Part shown: positions 43,076 through 51,859 of the stretch, piece by piece
Numbering within the stretch: the first letter of the stretch is position 1
Layout: the number at the start of each line of letters is the position of its first letter
NCBI RefSeq assembly: GCF_014203705.1
Contig: NZ_JACHJR010000001.1
Coordinates: forward strand, 4,774,001-4,838,000
Reading direction: 5' to 3'
DNA from: Kitasatospora gansuensis
GTDB taxonomy: Bacteria; Actinomycetota; Actinomycetes; Streptomycetales; Streptomycetaceae
Length of the DNA: 64,000 nucleotides
Position numbers and translations under genes: made by a program
The notes under the pieces: model-generated
What the model was told of the DNA's origin: nothing
Databases searched by the model: none
Seen by the model: only the letters and a program-made list of their open reading frames with translations

Positions 43076-44695
43076 ATGACGGACACCACGGCAGTCGGAC
43101 AGACCACCGGACGCAACCCCGCCGCCCCGGGCGCGGCCCGGACGGTCGCCTCGGCCGTCCCGGCGGCCCTGGTCGCCCGGCTCGCCCAGGGCGTCACCGC
43201 GACCGGCGAGCCCGAGCTGGTGCACACCACCGCGCCGCTCACCGGCGAGCGGCTGGCCACCCTGCCGCAGTCCACCCCGGCCGACGTCGAGGTGGCGTAC
43301 CAGCTGGCCAGGCGGGCCCAGAAGGCGTGGGCCGCGCTGCCGGTCCGCCGCCGGGCCGGGGTGCTGCTGCGCTTCCACGACCTGCTGCTGAAGCGGCAGG
43401 ACGAGGTGCTGGACCTGATCCAGGCCGAGACCGGCAAGGCCAGGCTGCACGCCTTCGAGGAGGTGCTCGGCGCCGCGCTGGCAGCCCGGCACTACGGTCG
43501 CAAGGCCCCGTCCTACCTGCGCGACCGCCGTCGCGGCGGCGCCATGCCGGTGCTCACGCACGCGATCGAGGCCCGCCGCCCGAAGGGCGTGATCGGTCAG
43601 ATCTCGCCGTGGAACTACCCGCTGGAGCTCTCGGTCGGCGACGCGCTGCCCGCGTTCGTGGCCGGCAACGCGGTGGTCAACAAGCCGGACACGCAGACCG
43701 CGCTGACCGCGCTCTGGGCCCGGGAGCTGCTGATCGAGGCCGGGCTGCCCGCCGACCTCTGGCAGATCGTGATCGGCGACGGGCCGGTGATCGGCCCGGC
43801 CGTGGTCGAGCACGCCGACTACGTCTCGTTCACCGGCTCCACCAGGACCGGCCGCGAGGTCGCCCAGCGCGCCGCCGCCCGGCTGGTCGGCGCCTCGCTC
43901 GAACTCGGCGGCAAGAACGCCCTGTTGGTGCTCGCCGACGCCGACCTGGACAAGGCCGCCGAAGGTGCCGTCCGGGCCTGCTTCTCCTCCGCCGGGCAGC
44001 TCTGCATCTCGATCGAGCGGCTCTACGTGCACCGCTCGGTAGCCGAGGAGTTCCTCCGCCGGTTCGCCGAGCGGACCAGCGCGCTGCGGCTCGGCGGCGG
44101 TCTGGCGTACGGGGCGGACATGGGATCACTGGTCTCCGACCGGCAGTTGGAGACCGTCACCCGGCACGTCGAGGAGGCCGTGAAGGCGGGCGCCACCGTG
44201 CTGGCGGGCGGTCAGGCCCGCCCCGACCTCGGCCCGCTGTTCTTCGAGCCGACCATCCTGGACGGGGTCACCCCCGGCATGGCGGTCTGCGGCGAGGAGA
44301 CCTTCGGCCCGGTGGTCTCGGTCTACCGCTTCGACACCGAGGACGAGGCCGTCGAGGCGGCCAACTCGACCACGTACGGCCTGAATTCGAGCGTCTGGAC
44401 CAAGGACGCCCGGCGCGGCCGGGCGATCGCGGCCCGGCTGCACACCGGCACCGTGAACGTGAACGAGGCGTACGCCGCGGCCTACGGCTCGGTGGCCGCG
44501 CCGATGGGCGGCATGGGCGACTCCGGGCTCGGCCGCCGGCACGGCTCGGACGGCATCCTGCGCTACACCGAGGCGCAGACCATCGCCACCCAGCGGATGC
44601 TGCCGATCGCGCCCTCGCTCGGCCTGGACGACGAGAAGTTCGCCGCGCTGTTCACCACCAGCCTGAAGGCGTTGAAGGTCCTGCGGTTCAAGTAG
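43076..44695 (+). CDS. Succinate-semialdehyde dehydrogenase (NADP+)
   Basis: Aldehyde dehydrogenase of 539 residues, GabD2-like, oxidising succinate semialdehyde to succinate in GABA or related catabolism. The general-base Glu is E276 in LELGGKN and the catalytic Cys C310 in GQLCISIERLYV; ISPWNYPLELSVGDALPAF is the cofactor-site segment and GGMGDSGLGRRHG the C-terminal loop. An N-terminal extension of about 40 residues lacks similarity. The frame is open far upstream through kinase 2, but only the ATG at 43076 is credible. ChoD-like oxidase follows after 26 bases, likely the same operon. Confidence 0.88.
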   Translation: MTDTTAVGQTTGRNPAAPGAARTVASAVPAALVARLAQGVTATGEPELVHTTAPLTGERLATLPQSTPADVEVAYQLARRAQKAWAALPVRRRAGVLLRFHDLLLKRQDEVLDLIQAETGKARLHAFEEVLGAALAARHYGRKAPSYLRDRRRGGAMPVLTHAIEARRPKGVIGQISPWNYPLELSVGDALPAFVAGNAVVNKPDTQTALTALWARELLIEAGLPADLWQIVIGDGPVIGPAVVEHADYVSFTGSTRTGREVAQRAAARLVGASLELGGKNALLVLADADLDKAAEGAVRACFSSAGQLCISIERLYVHRSVAEEFLRRFAERTSALRLGGGLAYGADMGSLVSDRQLETVTRHVEEAVKAGATVLAGGQARPDLGPLFFEPTILDGVTPGMAVCGEETFGPVVSVYRFDTEDEAVEAANSTTYGLNSSVWTKDARRGRAIAARLHTGTVNVNEAYAAAYGSVAAPMGGMGDSGLGRRHGSDGILRYTEAQTIATQRMLPIAPSLGLDDEKFAALFTTSLKALKVLRFK

Positions 44696-44721
44696 ACGTG
44701 GTTCTCTAGGAGTTGCAGCTC

Positions 44722-46503
44722 ATGACGCAGGACACTTTCGACTACGACGTGGTCGTGGTCGGCTCGGGTTTCGGTGGGTCGGTGGCCGCGCTGCGGCTGA
44801 CCGAGAAGGGCTACCGGGTCGCGGTGCTGGAGGCCGGGCGGCGGTACGGCCCGGACGAGCTGCCGAAGAACTCCTGGGACACCAAGAACTACCTCTGGGC
44901 CCCCGCCCTCGGCCTGTACGGCATCCAGCGGATCCACCTGCTGGCCAACGTCCTGGTGCTGGGCGGGGCCGGGGTCGGCGGCGGCTCGCTGAACTACGCC
45001 AACACCCTGTACGTGCCGCCGAAGCCGTTCTTCGAGGACCGGCAGTGGCAGCACATCACCGACTGGCAGGAGGAGTTGGGCCCGTTCTACGACCAGGCCC
45101 AGCGGATGCTCGGGGTACGCACCAACCCGACCATCACCCCCTCCGACGTCCACCTGAAGGCCGCCGCCGAGAAGATGGGCGTCGCCGACACCTTCCACCT
45201 GGCGCCGGTCGGGGTCTTCTTCGGCGACGGCCGGGACGGTGACGGGGAGGCGAAGGTCGCGCCGGGCACCGAGGTGGAGGACCCGTACTTCGGCGGGGCC
45301 GGGCCGAAGCGGAAGTCCTGCATCGAGTGCGGCGAGTGCATGACCGGCTGCCGGCACGGGGCCAAGAACACCCTGACCGAGAACTACCTCTACCTGGCCG
45401 AGCGGAACGGCGCCGAGATCCACCCGCTCACCACCGTCGAGCGGCTGCGCCAGATCGAGGGCGCCAACGGGGAATGTGGCTATGCGGTCGACGTCCGGCG
45501 CACCAACTCCCGCTCCAAGGACCGGGAGAAGGCCGGGGCCAGGACCGTCACCGCCGCCAAGGTGGTGGTCGCGGCCGGCACCTACGGCACCCAGACCCTG
45601 CTGCACAGGATGCGCGACAACGGCTTCCTGCCCGCCATCTCGGCCAAGCTCGGCGAGCTGACCCGGACCAACTCCGAGGCGCTGGTGGGGGCTTCCACCA
45701 CCGACCGGCGGTACGGCGAGAAGGTGGACTTCACCAAGGGGGTGGCGATCACCTCCTCGATCCACCCGGACGAGAACACCCACATCGAGCCGGTCCGCTA
45801 CGGCCGGGGCTCCAACGCGATGGGCGCGCTCAGCGTGCAGCAGGTGCCAGGCGTCGGCCGCGGGCCGCGCTGGCTGCGGTACGCCGTCACGGCGGCCAGT
45901 CACCCGGTGATCTTCGCGCGGTCGATGAACCAGCACCGCTGGTCGGAGAAGACCATCATCGGCCTGGTGATGCAGTCGCTGGACAACTCGATCACGGTCT
46001 CGCTGAAGAAGTCCGGCCTCGGCAAGGGCAAGCTGACCTCCCGTCAGGGCCACGGCGCGCCGAACCCGACGTACATCCCGGCCGCCGAGGCGGGCGCCCG
46101 GGCGCTGGCCGAGTCGATCAACGGCTTCGCCGGCAGCACGGTCGGCGAGATCTTCGACATCCCGATGACCGCCCACTTCCTCGGCGGCTGCCCGATCTCC
46201 GACAGTCCCGAGAACGGTGTGGTCGACCCGTACCAGCGGCTCTACGGCTACCCCGGGATCAGCGTGGTGGACGGCTCCGCCATCTCCGCCAACCTCGGCG
46301 TCAATCCCTCGCTCACCATCACCGCCCAGGCCGAGCGGGCGATGTCGATGTGGCCCAACAAGGGTGAGGCGGACGCCCGTCCGGAGCAGGGCGAGGAGTA
46401 CCGCCGGGTGGCCGCGGTCTCCCCGCAGGCCCCGGCGGTCCCGAAGGGGGCCTTCGGCGAGCTGCTGCTCCCGGTGCCGAAGGTGCCGAAGAAGCTCGGT
46501 TGA
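44722..46503 (+). CDS. GMC-family oxidoreductase, ChoD-like
   Basis: FAD-dependent GMC oxidoreductase of 593 residues from ATG 44722, with CTAGGAG at 44706-44712. The FAD Rossmann motif is VVVGSGFGGSVAALRL; the segment CIECGECMTGCRHGAKNT is typical of the ChoD branch of cholesterol-oxidase-like proteins, and the GMC C-terminal HFLGGCPISDSPENGVVDPY and NPSLTITAQAERA are present. The substrate is unproven; alcohol or sterol oxidation is inferred. In mycobacteria choD also lies near guaB3. Its stop codon overlaps the -35 of the next promoter. Confidence 0.85.
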   Translation: MTQDTFDYDVVVVGSGFGGSVAALRLTEKGYRVAVLEAGRRYGPDELPKNSWDTKNYLWAPALGLYGIQRIHLLANVLVLGGAGVGGGSLNYANTLYVPPKPFFEDRQWQHITDWQEELGPFYDQAQRMLGVRTNPTITPSDVHLKAAAEKMGVADTFHLAPVGVFFGDGRDGDGEAKVAPGTEVEDPYFGGAGPKRKSCIECGECMTGCRHGAKNTLTENYLYLAERNGAEIHPLTTVERLRQIEGANGECGYAVDVRRTNSRSKDREKAGARTVTAAKVVVAAGTYGTQTLLHRMRDNGFLPAISAKLGELTRTNSEALVGASTTDRRYGEKVDFTKGVAITSSIHPDENTHIEPVRYGRGSNAMGALSVQQVPGVGRGPRWLRYAVTAASHPVIFARSMNQHRWSEKTIIGLVMQSLDNSITVSLKKSGLGKGKLTSRQGHGAPNPTYIPAAEAGARALAESINGFAGSTVGEIFDIPMTAHFLGGCPISDSPENGVVDPYQRLYGYPGISVVDGSAISANLGVNPSLTITAQAERAMSMWPNKGEADARPEQGEEYRRVAAVSPQAPAVPKGAFGELLLPVPKVPKKLG

Positions 46504-46529
46504 CACCCTCTCGACACCGGTGGGATAAA
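46500..46529 (+). promoter_or_regulatory. Promoter of the zinc-ribbon membrane protein gene
   Basis: A perfect -35 TTGACA (46500-46505) overlaps the ChoD-like stop codon; an 18-base spacer leads to GATAAA (46524-46529). The short leader includes CGAGGGGGG before the ATG. Confidence 0.55.
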
Positions 46530-46551
46530 CAGCCCCTGACGAGGGGGGCAC

Positions 46552-48045
46552 ATGGCGATCTGCGATGACTGCGGGGCGGCGTCGGCCGAAGGGGCGACGC
46601 GCTGCGCGGCGTGCGGGCGGTCGTTCGCGATCGGTGAGGTCGAGTTCGGCAGCGGTGGTCTCGATCTGCCGCGGGAGAAGGGCAGTTGGGGAGCCGGGGT
46701 GGAGGTCGAGCCCCGGCACCGGCCCGCCGCCGTGCGCTGGTTCACCGAAGCGGACTGGCGCCCGGCGCTGAGAGCGGTGGCCGCGCCGACCGGTCTGCTG
46801 CTGGCGGCCGCCCTGCTGCTGACGATCACTCTGGACTCCGAGCACACATCGCTTGCTTTCGGCACTCGCTTCGGCGTCGCGCTCGCGGTCGTCCTGGCCG
46901 CTTTCGGCGGCCCGGTCGGCAGTCGCTCCCAGGTCGGTGGCGAGGGGTCTCCGGAGCTGGTCAACCAGATCTGGGTGCTGCCGATGACGGTCACCGTGCT
47001 CTGGGCCGTGCTGTTCGCGTACGGCCTCCGGGCGGCTCGGCGGCGCCTGGCACCGGAGCCGACCATTCGCCGGCTGCTGGCCGAGGCCGGTCGCCCGGTG
47101 CTGCTGGCGGTGGCGGTCACCGCCGGGCTCGGCCTGCTCGCCGGGGTCGATCACCGCCCGGCTGGCAATCGGGAGGAACTGGGCGGGCCGTTGGGCTGGC
47201 TGTTCCAGTTCGGCTTCGCCGACCATGTGACGGTGTCGGCCGGCACGGCCTGGTCGACCCTCGGCTCGGCCCTCCTGGCCACAGCGCTGGCCGCGGGGGT
47301 GTTCGGCGCGGACAGGCTGCGCGGGACCTACGGCGACTGGACGGCGAGTGCGGCGGCCGCCGCCCGGGCGCTGTCGCTGACGGTCGCGGTGGCCACCGTG
47401 GTGGCGCTGGTTCTGACGGCTTCGCGGCTGTCGGCGGAGGTGACCCTGCTGGGACTCGTGGCGCTGCCCAACCTCGGGCTGAACCTGCTCGGTTTCGGCT
47501 CGGGCGCCACGGTGGGGATGTGGGAGCAGCGCAGCGCGCCCCCGGCCGGGATCGACCTGCGCGACGAACTGGACCACGACTTCTCGATCTTCGACCTGGC
47601 CGACCTGACCGGCCACTGGCGGTGGACCGTGCTGCTCGCGCTGGCGTCCGCCCTGGTGCTCGGCTGGGCGGTGCGGCGGTTCGACCTGGTCGGCCGGATC
47701 CGGGCGGCGGGCTTCCACTGGGTCGGCGCGAGCCTGCTGATGCTGCTCTCCGGGATGACCCAGTGGAGCGGCTTCGACCTGCGCGCAACGGCCGGTGAGG
47801 AGTTCGGGCTCGACTCGGGGGACCCCGTGGGTGCCGAGGTCTCGGTCGGCCTGGCGCTGTTCTCCGTCCTGGCGGCCAACCTGGTGTGGACGGCGGTCGG
47901 CGCGTTCGCGGTGCCGCTGCTGTTCCGCCGCGCGCCGGTGCCAACGGTGCCGGTGCTGCCGGTGGTGCCGCCCGTGCTCCCGCCGCGGCCCAGCCATGTC
48001 CCGTTCACCGGCGAAGTACTGGACTCGCACACGCCCGAACCGTAG
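46552..48045 (+). CDS. Zinc-ribbon multi-pass membrane protein, unknown function
   Basis: 497 residues. The N terminus is a compact zinc ribbon with C4, C7, C18 and C21 (MAICDDCGAASAEGATRC then AAC). From about residue 80 there are some eight to ten hydrophobic segments. A cytosolic or extracellular loop around residues 320-350 holds GIDLRDELDHDFSIFDLADL. The C terminus is Pro-rich. The family is common in streptomycetes as hypothetical streptomycete membrane proteins; no function can be given. It has its own promoter and terminator (48055-48086). Confidence 0.8.
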   Translation: MAICDDCGAASAEGATRCAACGRSFAIGEVEFGSGGLDLPREKGSWGAGVEVEPRHRPAAVRWFTEADWRPALRAVAAPTGLLLAAALLLTITLDSEHTSLAFGTRFGVALAVVLAAFGGPVGSRSQVGGEGSPELVNQIWVLPMTVTVLWAVLFAYGLRAARRRLAPEPTIRRLLAEAGRPVLLAVAVTAGLGLLAGVDHRPAGNREELGGPLGWLFQFGFADHVTVSAGTAWSTLGSALLATALAAGVFGADRLRGTYGDWTASAAAAARALSLTVAVATVVALVLTASRLSAEVTLLGLVALPNLGLNLLGFGSGATVGMWEQRSAPPAGIDLRDELDHDFSIFDLADLTGHWRWTVLLALASALVLGWAVRRFDLVGRIRAAGFHWVGASLLMLLSGMTQWSGFDLRATAGEEFGLDSGDPVGAEVSVGLALFSVLAANLVWTAVGAFAVPLLFRRAPVPTVPVLPVVPPVLPPRPSHVPFTGEVLDSHTPEP

Positions 48046-48839
48046 CCGGACGGGCAAAGGGCCCCGCGGGGGAACGGGGCCCTTTGTCGTTCAGCACACG
48101 GCGTCAGGGCGGCGCCGGTGCTGCGGTTGACGGCGCCGGGGGATGAGCGCCGTCCGGAAGGATGGTCCGGGCGCGGGGCGGCCCTTAACGGAGCGTGATG
48201 TTCAGGCTGACGGCAGGTCAACCCCGCATCCAGCATCGTGCTGGACGGAGCCCCGGGTCTGCAACCGGTTCGACGCAGTTCGGTACAGTCCGACTCCCAC
48301 GGGGCCGGAGCGGCGTACCCTGTCCGACGGTTCGGAGACGAGCGAATCAGACCGGAAGGTCGACTACGCTCCGTAGTAGTGGCTAGTTGGGGACGGGTCG
48401 AGAGGTCCAGAGGTACGGCGACCGGAGCCCGGCGTCCCGGACGCAGGCCGCCGTACCTCTTTCACTGGTTCAGTCGTGCCCGGGCGGCTGTCCCCTGCCG
48501 ATCCGGTCACACCACCCGCGCACGGTCCCACGGCGGGCCGTCCCCGACAGGGGAGCGGCGGCGCCACGCGCGCCGGTGGACTGAGAGATCCACGCGCATG
48601 GGTCGGGTTCGACCGCCCGGCCGGCCTCGCGCCTGGCGGGCGCGACCCGGAAGGTGCGGTCGTCAGGAGCAACGATCCTGCGTGGCGCCGGTCACGCCGG
48701 GCGGCTCGGGCATGCGGGTGAAACAGCGCTGGTGTGTCGGCCGGTAGAATCGCAGTGACACCCCCACCCGCCGCCCGCCACCACCCTTCCAAGGTCGCGC
48801 TGCGCGCGGCACCTCCGTTTCGCTGCCGGAAGGCCGTCC
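48046..48839. other. 794-bp non-coding region upstream of guaA
   Basis: No credible gene is present; the short open frames lack ribosome-binding sites and similarity. It holds the terminator at 48055-48086, a small hairpin TCCAGCA-TCG-TGCTGGA (48229-48245), a larger hairpin with 12-bp arms at 48409-48420 and 48449-48460, and a good -10 TAGAAT (48745-48750) that may start guaA with a leader of about 85 bases. Confidence 0.6.
48055..48086 (+). terminator. Terminator after zinc-ribbon gene
   Basis: Twelve-base perfect arms (48055-48066, 48075-48086) with an eight-base loop. TCGTT follows the stem. Confidence 0.8.
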
Positions 48840-50435
48840 GTGTCCTCTGCTACTCCCGACCAGTCCGCTCCCGAGCTCGACACCGTACTGGTGGTCGACT
48901 TCGGCGCCCAGTACGCCCAGCTCATCGCCCGTCGGGTGCGTGAGGCCCGGGTCTACAGCGAGATCGTCCCGAGCACCATGCCGGTGGCCGAGATGCTCGC
49001 CAAGAACCCGAAGGCGATCATCCTGTCCGGTGGCCCCTCCTCGGTCTACGAGGACGGCGCGCCCCGCCTGGACCGCGCGATCTTCGAGGCCGGGGTGCCG
49101 GTCTTCGGCATGTGCTACGGCTTCCAGCTGATGGCGATCACGCTCGGCGGCACCGTCGACAACTCCGGCGCCCGCGAGTACGGCCGCACCGGCCTGCACG
49201 TCAGCAAGTCCGGCTCCACCCTGTTCGAGGGCACCCCGGCCGAGCAGTCGGTCTGGATGTCGCACGGCGACGCCTGCTCGGCCGCCCCCGAGGGCTTCAC
49301 CGTCACCGCGTCCACCGACGTGGTGCCGGTCGCCGCCTTCGAGAACGACGAGAAGAAGCTCTACGGGGTCCAGTACCACCCCGAGGTGCTGCACTCGACG
49401 CACGGCCAGCAGATCCTGGAGCACTTCCTCTACCGGGGTGCCGGGATCGCGCCGAACTGGACCACCGTCAACGTGGTCGACGAGCAGGTCGCGCTGATCC
49501 GCGAGCAGGTCGGCAGCAAGCGCGCCATCTGCGGCCTCTCCGGTGGCGTGGACTCCGCCGTCGCCGCCGCGCTGGTGCAGCGGGCCATCGGCTCGCAGCT
49601 CACCTGCGTCTACGTCGACCACGGTCTGATGCGCAAGGGCGAGACCGAGCAGGTCGAGAAGGACTTCGTCGCCGCCACCGGCATCCAGCTCAAGGTGGTC
49701 GACGCCGAGGAGCGCTTCCTGACCGCGCTGGCCGGGGTCAGCGACCCCGAGGAGAAGCGCAAGATCATCGGCCGGGAGTTCATCCGGGTCTTCGAGCAGG
49801 CCCAGGCCGAGATCGTGGCCGAGGCCGGCGAGCACGGCGAAGAGGTCGAGTTCCTGGTCCAGGGCACCCTGTACCCGGACGTGGTGGAGTCCGGTGGCGG
49901 CACCGGCACCGCCAACATCAAGTCGCACCACAACGTCGGCGGACTGCCCGAGGACCTGCAGTTCAAGCTGATCGAGCCGCTGCGCAAGCTGTTCAAGGAC
50001 GAGGTCCGGATGGTCGGCCAGGAGCTCGGCCTGCCGGAGGAGATCGTCCAGCGCCAGCCGTTCCCGGGCCCCGGCCTGGGCATCCGGATCGTCGGTGAGG
50101 TCACCAAGGAGCGGCTGGACCTGCTCCGCGAGGCCGACGCGATCGCCCGCGAGGAGCTCACCCTCGCCGGTCTGGACCGCGAGATCTGGCAGTGCCCGGT
50201 GGTCCTGCTGGCGGACGTCCGCAGCGTCGGCGTGCAGGGCGACGGCCGCACCTACGGTCACCCGATCGTGCTGCGCCCGGTCTCCTCCGAGGACGCCATG
50301 ACGGCCGACTGGTCCCGCCTGCCGTACGAGGCGCTGGCGAAGATCTCGACCCGGATCACCAACGAGGTCAAGGACGTCAACCGGGTGGTGCTGGACGTCA
50401 CCAGCAAGCCCCCGGGCACCATCGAGTGGGAGTAA
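48840..50435 (+). CDS. guaA: GMP synthase (glutamine-hydrolysing)
   Basis: Aminates XMP to GMP. From GTG 48840 the 531 residues comprise a class I glutamine amidotransferase domain with C92 in GMCYGFQLMA and the His/Glu pair in YHPEVLHSTHG, the ATP-pyrophosphatase P-loop LSGGVDSAVAAAL, and the C-terminal dimerisation domain ending KPPGTIEWE. It completes the guaB-guaB3-guaA set in the window. A very stable 20-bp terminator (50452-50499) follows. Confidence 0.96.
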   Translation: MSSATPDQSAPELDTVLVVDFGAQYAQLIARRVREARVYSEIVPSTMPVAEMLAKNPKAIILSGGPSSVYEDGAPRLDRAIFEAGVPVFGMCYGFQLMAITLGGTVDNSGAREYGRTGLHVSKSGSTLFEGTPAEQSVWMSHGDACSAAPEGFTVTASTDVVPVAAFENDEKKLYGVQYHPEVLHSTHGQQILEHFLYRGAGIAPNWTTVNVVDEQVALIREQVGSKRAICGLSGGVDSAVAAALVQRAIGSQLTCVYVDHGLMRKGETEQVEKDFVAATGIQLKVVDAEERFLTALAGVSDPEEKRKIIGREFIRVFEQAQAEIVAEAGEHGEEVEFLVQGTLYPDVVESGGGTGTANIKSHHNVGGLPEDLQFKLIEPLRKLFKDEVRMVGQELGLPEEIVQRQPFPGPGLGIRIVGEVTKERLDLLREADAIAREELTLAGLDREIWQCPVVLLADVRSVGVQGDGRTYGHPIVLRPVSSEDAMTADWSRLPYEALAKISTRITNEVKDVNRVVLDVTSKPPGTIEWE

Positions 50436-50451
50436 TCCCACCGTGTGATGA

Positions 50452-50499
50452 ACGGCCGCGCCGCCGCCCCCGTACTTGTGGGGGCGGCGGCGCGGCCGT
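50452..50499 (+). terminator. Terminator after guaA
   Basis: Perfect 20-bp stem (50452-50471 with 50480-50499) and eight-base loop. CTCGG follows without T tract; the stem is nearly all GC. Confidence 0.8.
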
Positions 50500-50597
50500 C
50501 TCGGTAGGGGGCCGTGCCACCGAAACAGCGGTGCAACGGGCAGAATCGGACCGGACCTGTCAGCAGTTGACGGGCAGTGAGCGAAGGGTGTCGGCGC

Positions 50598-51632
50598 ATG
50601 GCGGTGGGGCATGGTGGGCCGGAACAGTCGGGAAGAGCGGAACGAGCGGCGCAGCGGCGGGAGTTGGGCACCCGGTACGCACTGCTGCCGCTCCGGCTGT
50701 TCCTCGGGCTGACCTTCGTCTACGCCGCCTTCGACAAGCTCGCGGACTCGCACTACCTGGCCGGGGCCGGTGACGCGGCCTCCTTCGTCTCGCAGACCAC
50801 CGCCGTCAAGCCGCACAGCCCGATCGGCTGGGCGCTCGGTCCGGCGCTGGACTACCCGACCTTCTTCGCGCTGGCGATCGCCTTCGGCGAGCTGGCGGTC
50901 GGCCTCGGCACCCTGTTCGGCCTCTGGGGCCGGATCGCGGCCACCGGCGGCACCCTGATCAGCCTCAGCCTCTGGCTGACCGTCAGCTGGAACGTCTCCC
51001 CGTACTACCTCGGCAACGACCTGGTCTACCTGATGGCCTGGCTGCCGCTGGTGCTGGCGGGCACGCCGTACCTGTCGGTGGACGGCTACCTGGCCGAGCG
51101 CTCCGGCAAGGACCGCGGGCGCGGGCTGGCCGAGGACCAGGTCCGCCGCCGGGCGCTGGTGGACGGCGGCATCGCGGCCGTCGCGCTGGGCGGCGCCGGG
51201 CTGCTGGCCGGGTCGCTGACCGCCACCTTCGGGCGGGACGAGAAGACCACCACCGCCGCTCCGGGTCCGACGCCCACGCCGGGCGCCGTTCCGTCGGGTG
51301 TGCCGTCGGGCAGCGGTGCGGCGAAGGTCTCGGTCGCCGCGGCGAGTGTCCCGGTCGGGGGATCGGCCCAGGTGAAGGACCCGGCCTCCGGCGACGCGGT
51401 CTACATCGTGCAGCCCAAGGCCGGGCAGTACTGCGGCTTCTCCTCGGTCTGCACCCACTCCGGCTGCGCCGTGGACGCCCCGAAGAACAACCAGATGTAC
51501 TGCCCCTGCCACGGCTCGAAGTTCGACGCCACCACCGGCGCGGTGATCAACGGACCGGCCACCAAGCCGCTGCCCAAGTACACCGTCACCAAGAACGGCG
51601 ACCAGCTGGACCTGGGCGCGGTGCAGTCCTAG
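50598..51632 (+). CDS. DoxX-Rieske fusion membrane protein
   Basis: 344 residues from ATG 50598 (GAAGGG at 50583-50588). Residues about 30-170 form a four-helix DoxX-like membrane domain (LRLFLGLTFVYAAFDKLADS). A triple-Arg motif R183-R185 precedes a fifth hydrophobic segment (ALVDGGIAAVALGGAGLLAG), followed by a Thr/Pro/Gly linker and a Rieske domain. Its [2Fe-2S] ligands are C285, H287, C302 and H305, with C290 and C304 placed to form the stabilising disulfide. Likely a membrane redox protein; partners are unknown. The stop overlaps the convergent small gene by four bases. Confidence 0.87.
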   Translation: MAVGHGGPEQSGRAERAAQRRELGTRYALLPLRLFLGLTFVYAAFDKLADSHYLAGAGDAASFVSQTTAVKPHSPIGWALGPALDYPTFFALAIAFGELAVGLGTLFGLWGRIAATGGTLISLSLWLTVSWNVSPYYLGNDLVYLMAWLPLVLAGTPYLSVDGYLAERSGKDRGRGLAEDQVRRRALVDGGIAAVALGGAGLLAGSLTATFGRDEKTTTAAPGPTPTPGAVPSGVPSGSGAAKVSVAAASVPVGGSAQVKDPASGDAVYIVQPKAGQYCGFSSVCTHSGCAVDAPKNNQMYCPCHGSKFDATTGAVINGPATKPLPKYTVTKNGDQLDLGAVQS

Positions 51633-51859
51633 GGCGTGTCTTTCGGGTCGGTCGGCAGCTCCGCCGGCCGGCCGCGCCGGGTCATCGCGGCCACCGCGCC
51701 GGCCAGGCCGGCCGTGCCGAGCACGATGAAGGTGACCGGGAGCACGATCCGGCCGTTCACCGCGCGGTCGTTCAGTGAGGCGACCAGGTAGAGCACCGCG
51801 ACCACGGTGAACAGGGTGCCCGCGATCAGGGAGAAGACGTCCAGCCGGTGCTTCCTCAT
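51629..51859 (-). CDS. Small two-helix membrane protein
   Basis: 76 residues, MRKHRLDVFSLIAGTLFTVV onward, with two hydrophobic segments (about 9-28 and 39-60) and a basic/polar tail. Its ATG overlaps the stop of the upstream PspC gene (ATGA), so the two are co-translated. The 3' end overlaps the convergent DoxX-Rieske gene by four bases. Such small proteins often follow PspC/LiaF-like genes in streptomycetes; the function is unknown. Confidence 0.75.
   Translation of the reverse strand: MRKHRLDVFSLIAGTLFTVVAVLYLVASLNDRAVNGRIVLPVTFIVLGTAGLAGAVAAMTRRGRPAELPTDPKDTP

Noticed and set aside
44563..48057. A 1164-codon open frame on the minus strand, and similar long frames at 14602-18993 and 2676-4181
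   Set aside because: They lie antisense to clearly recognisable genes, have Arg/Asp/His-rich shadow composition typical of high-GC DNA and show no motifs or ribosome-binding sites.
48250..48300. GGTTCGAC-like T-loop sequence suggesting a tRNA
   Set aside because: No acceptor, D or anticodon stem can be paired around it.
48143..48376. Short open frames upstream of guaA
   Set aside because: No ribosome-binding site, no recognisable motif, and several frames overlap each other; treated as non-coding.
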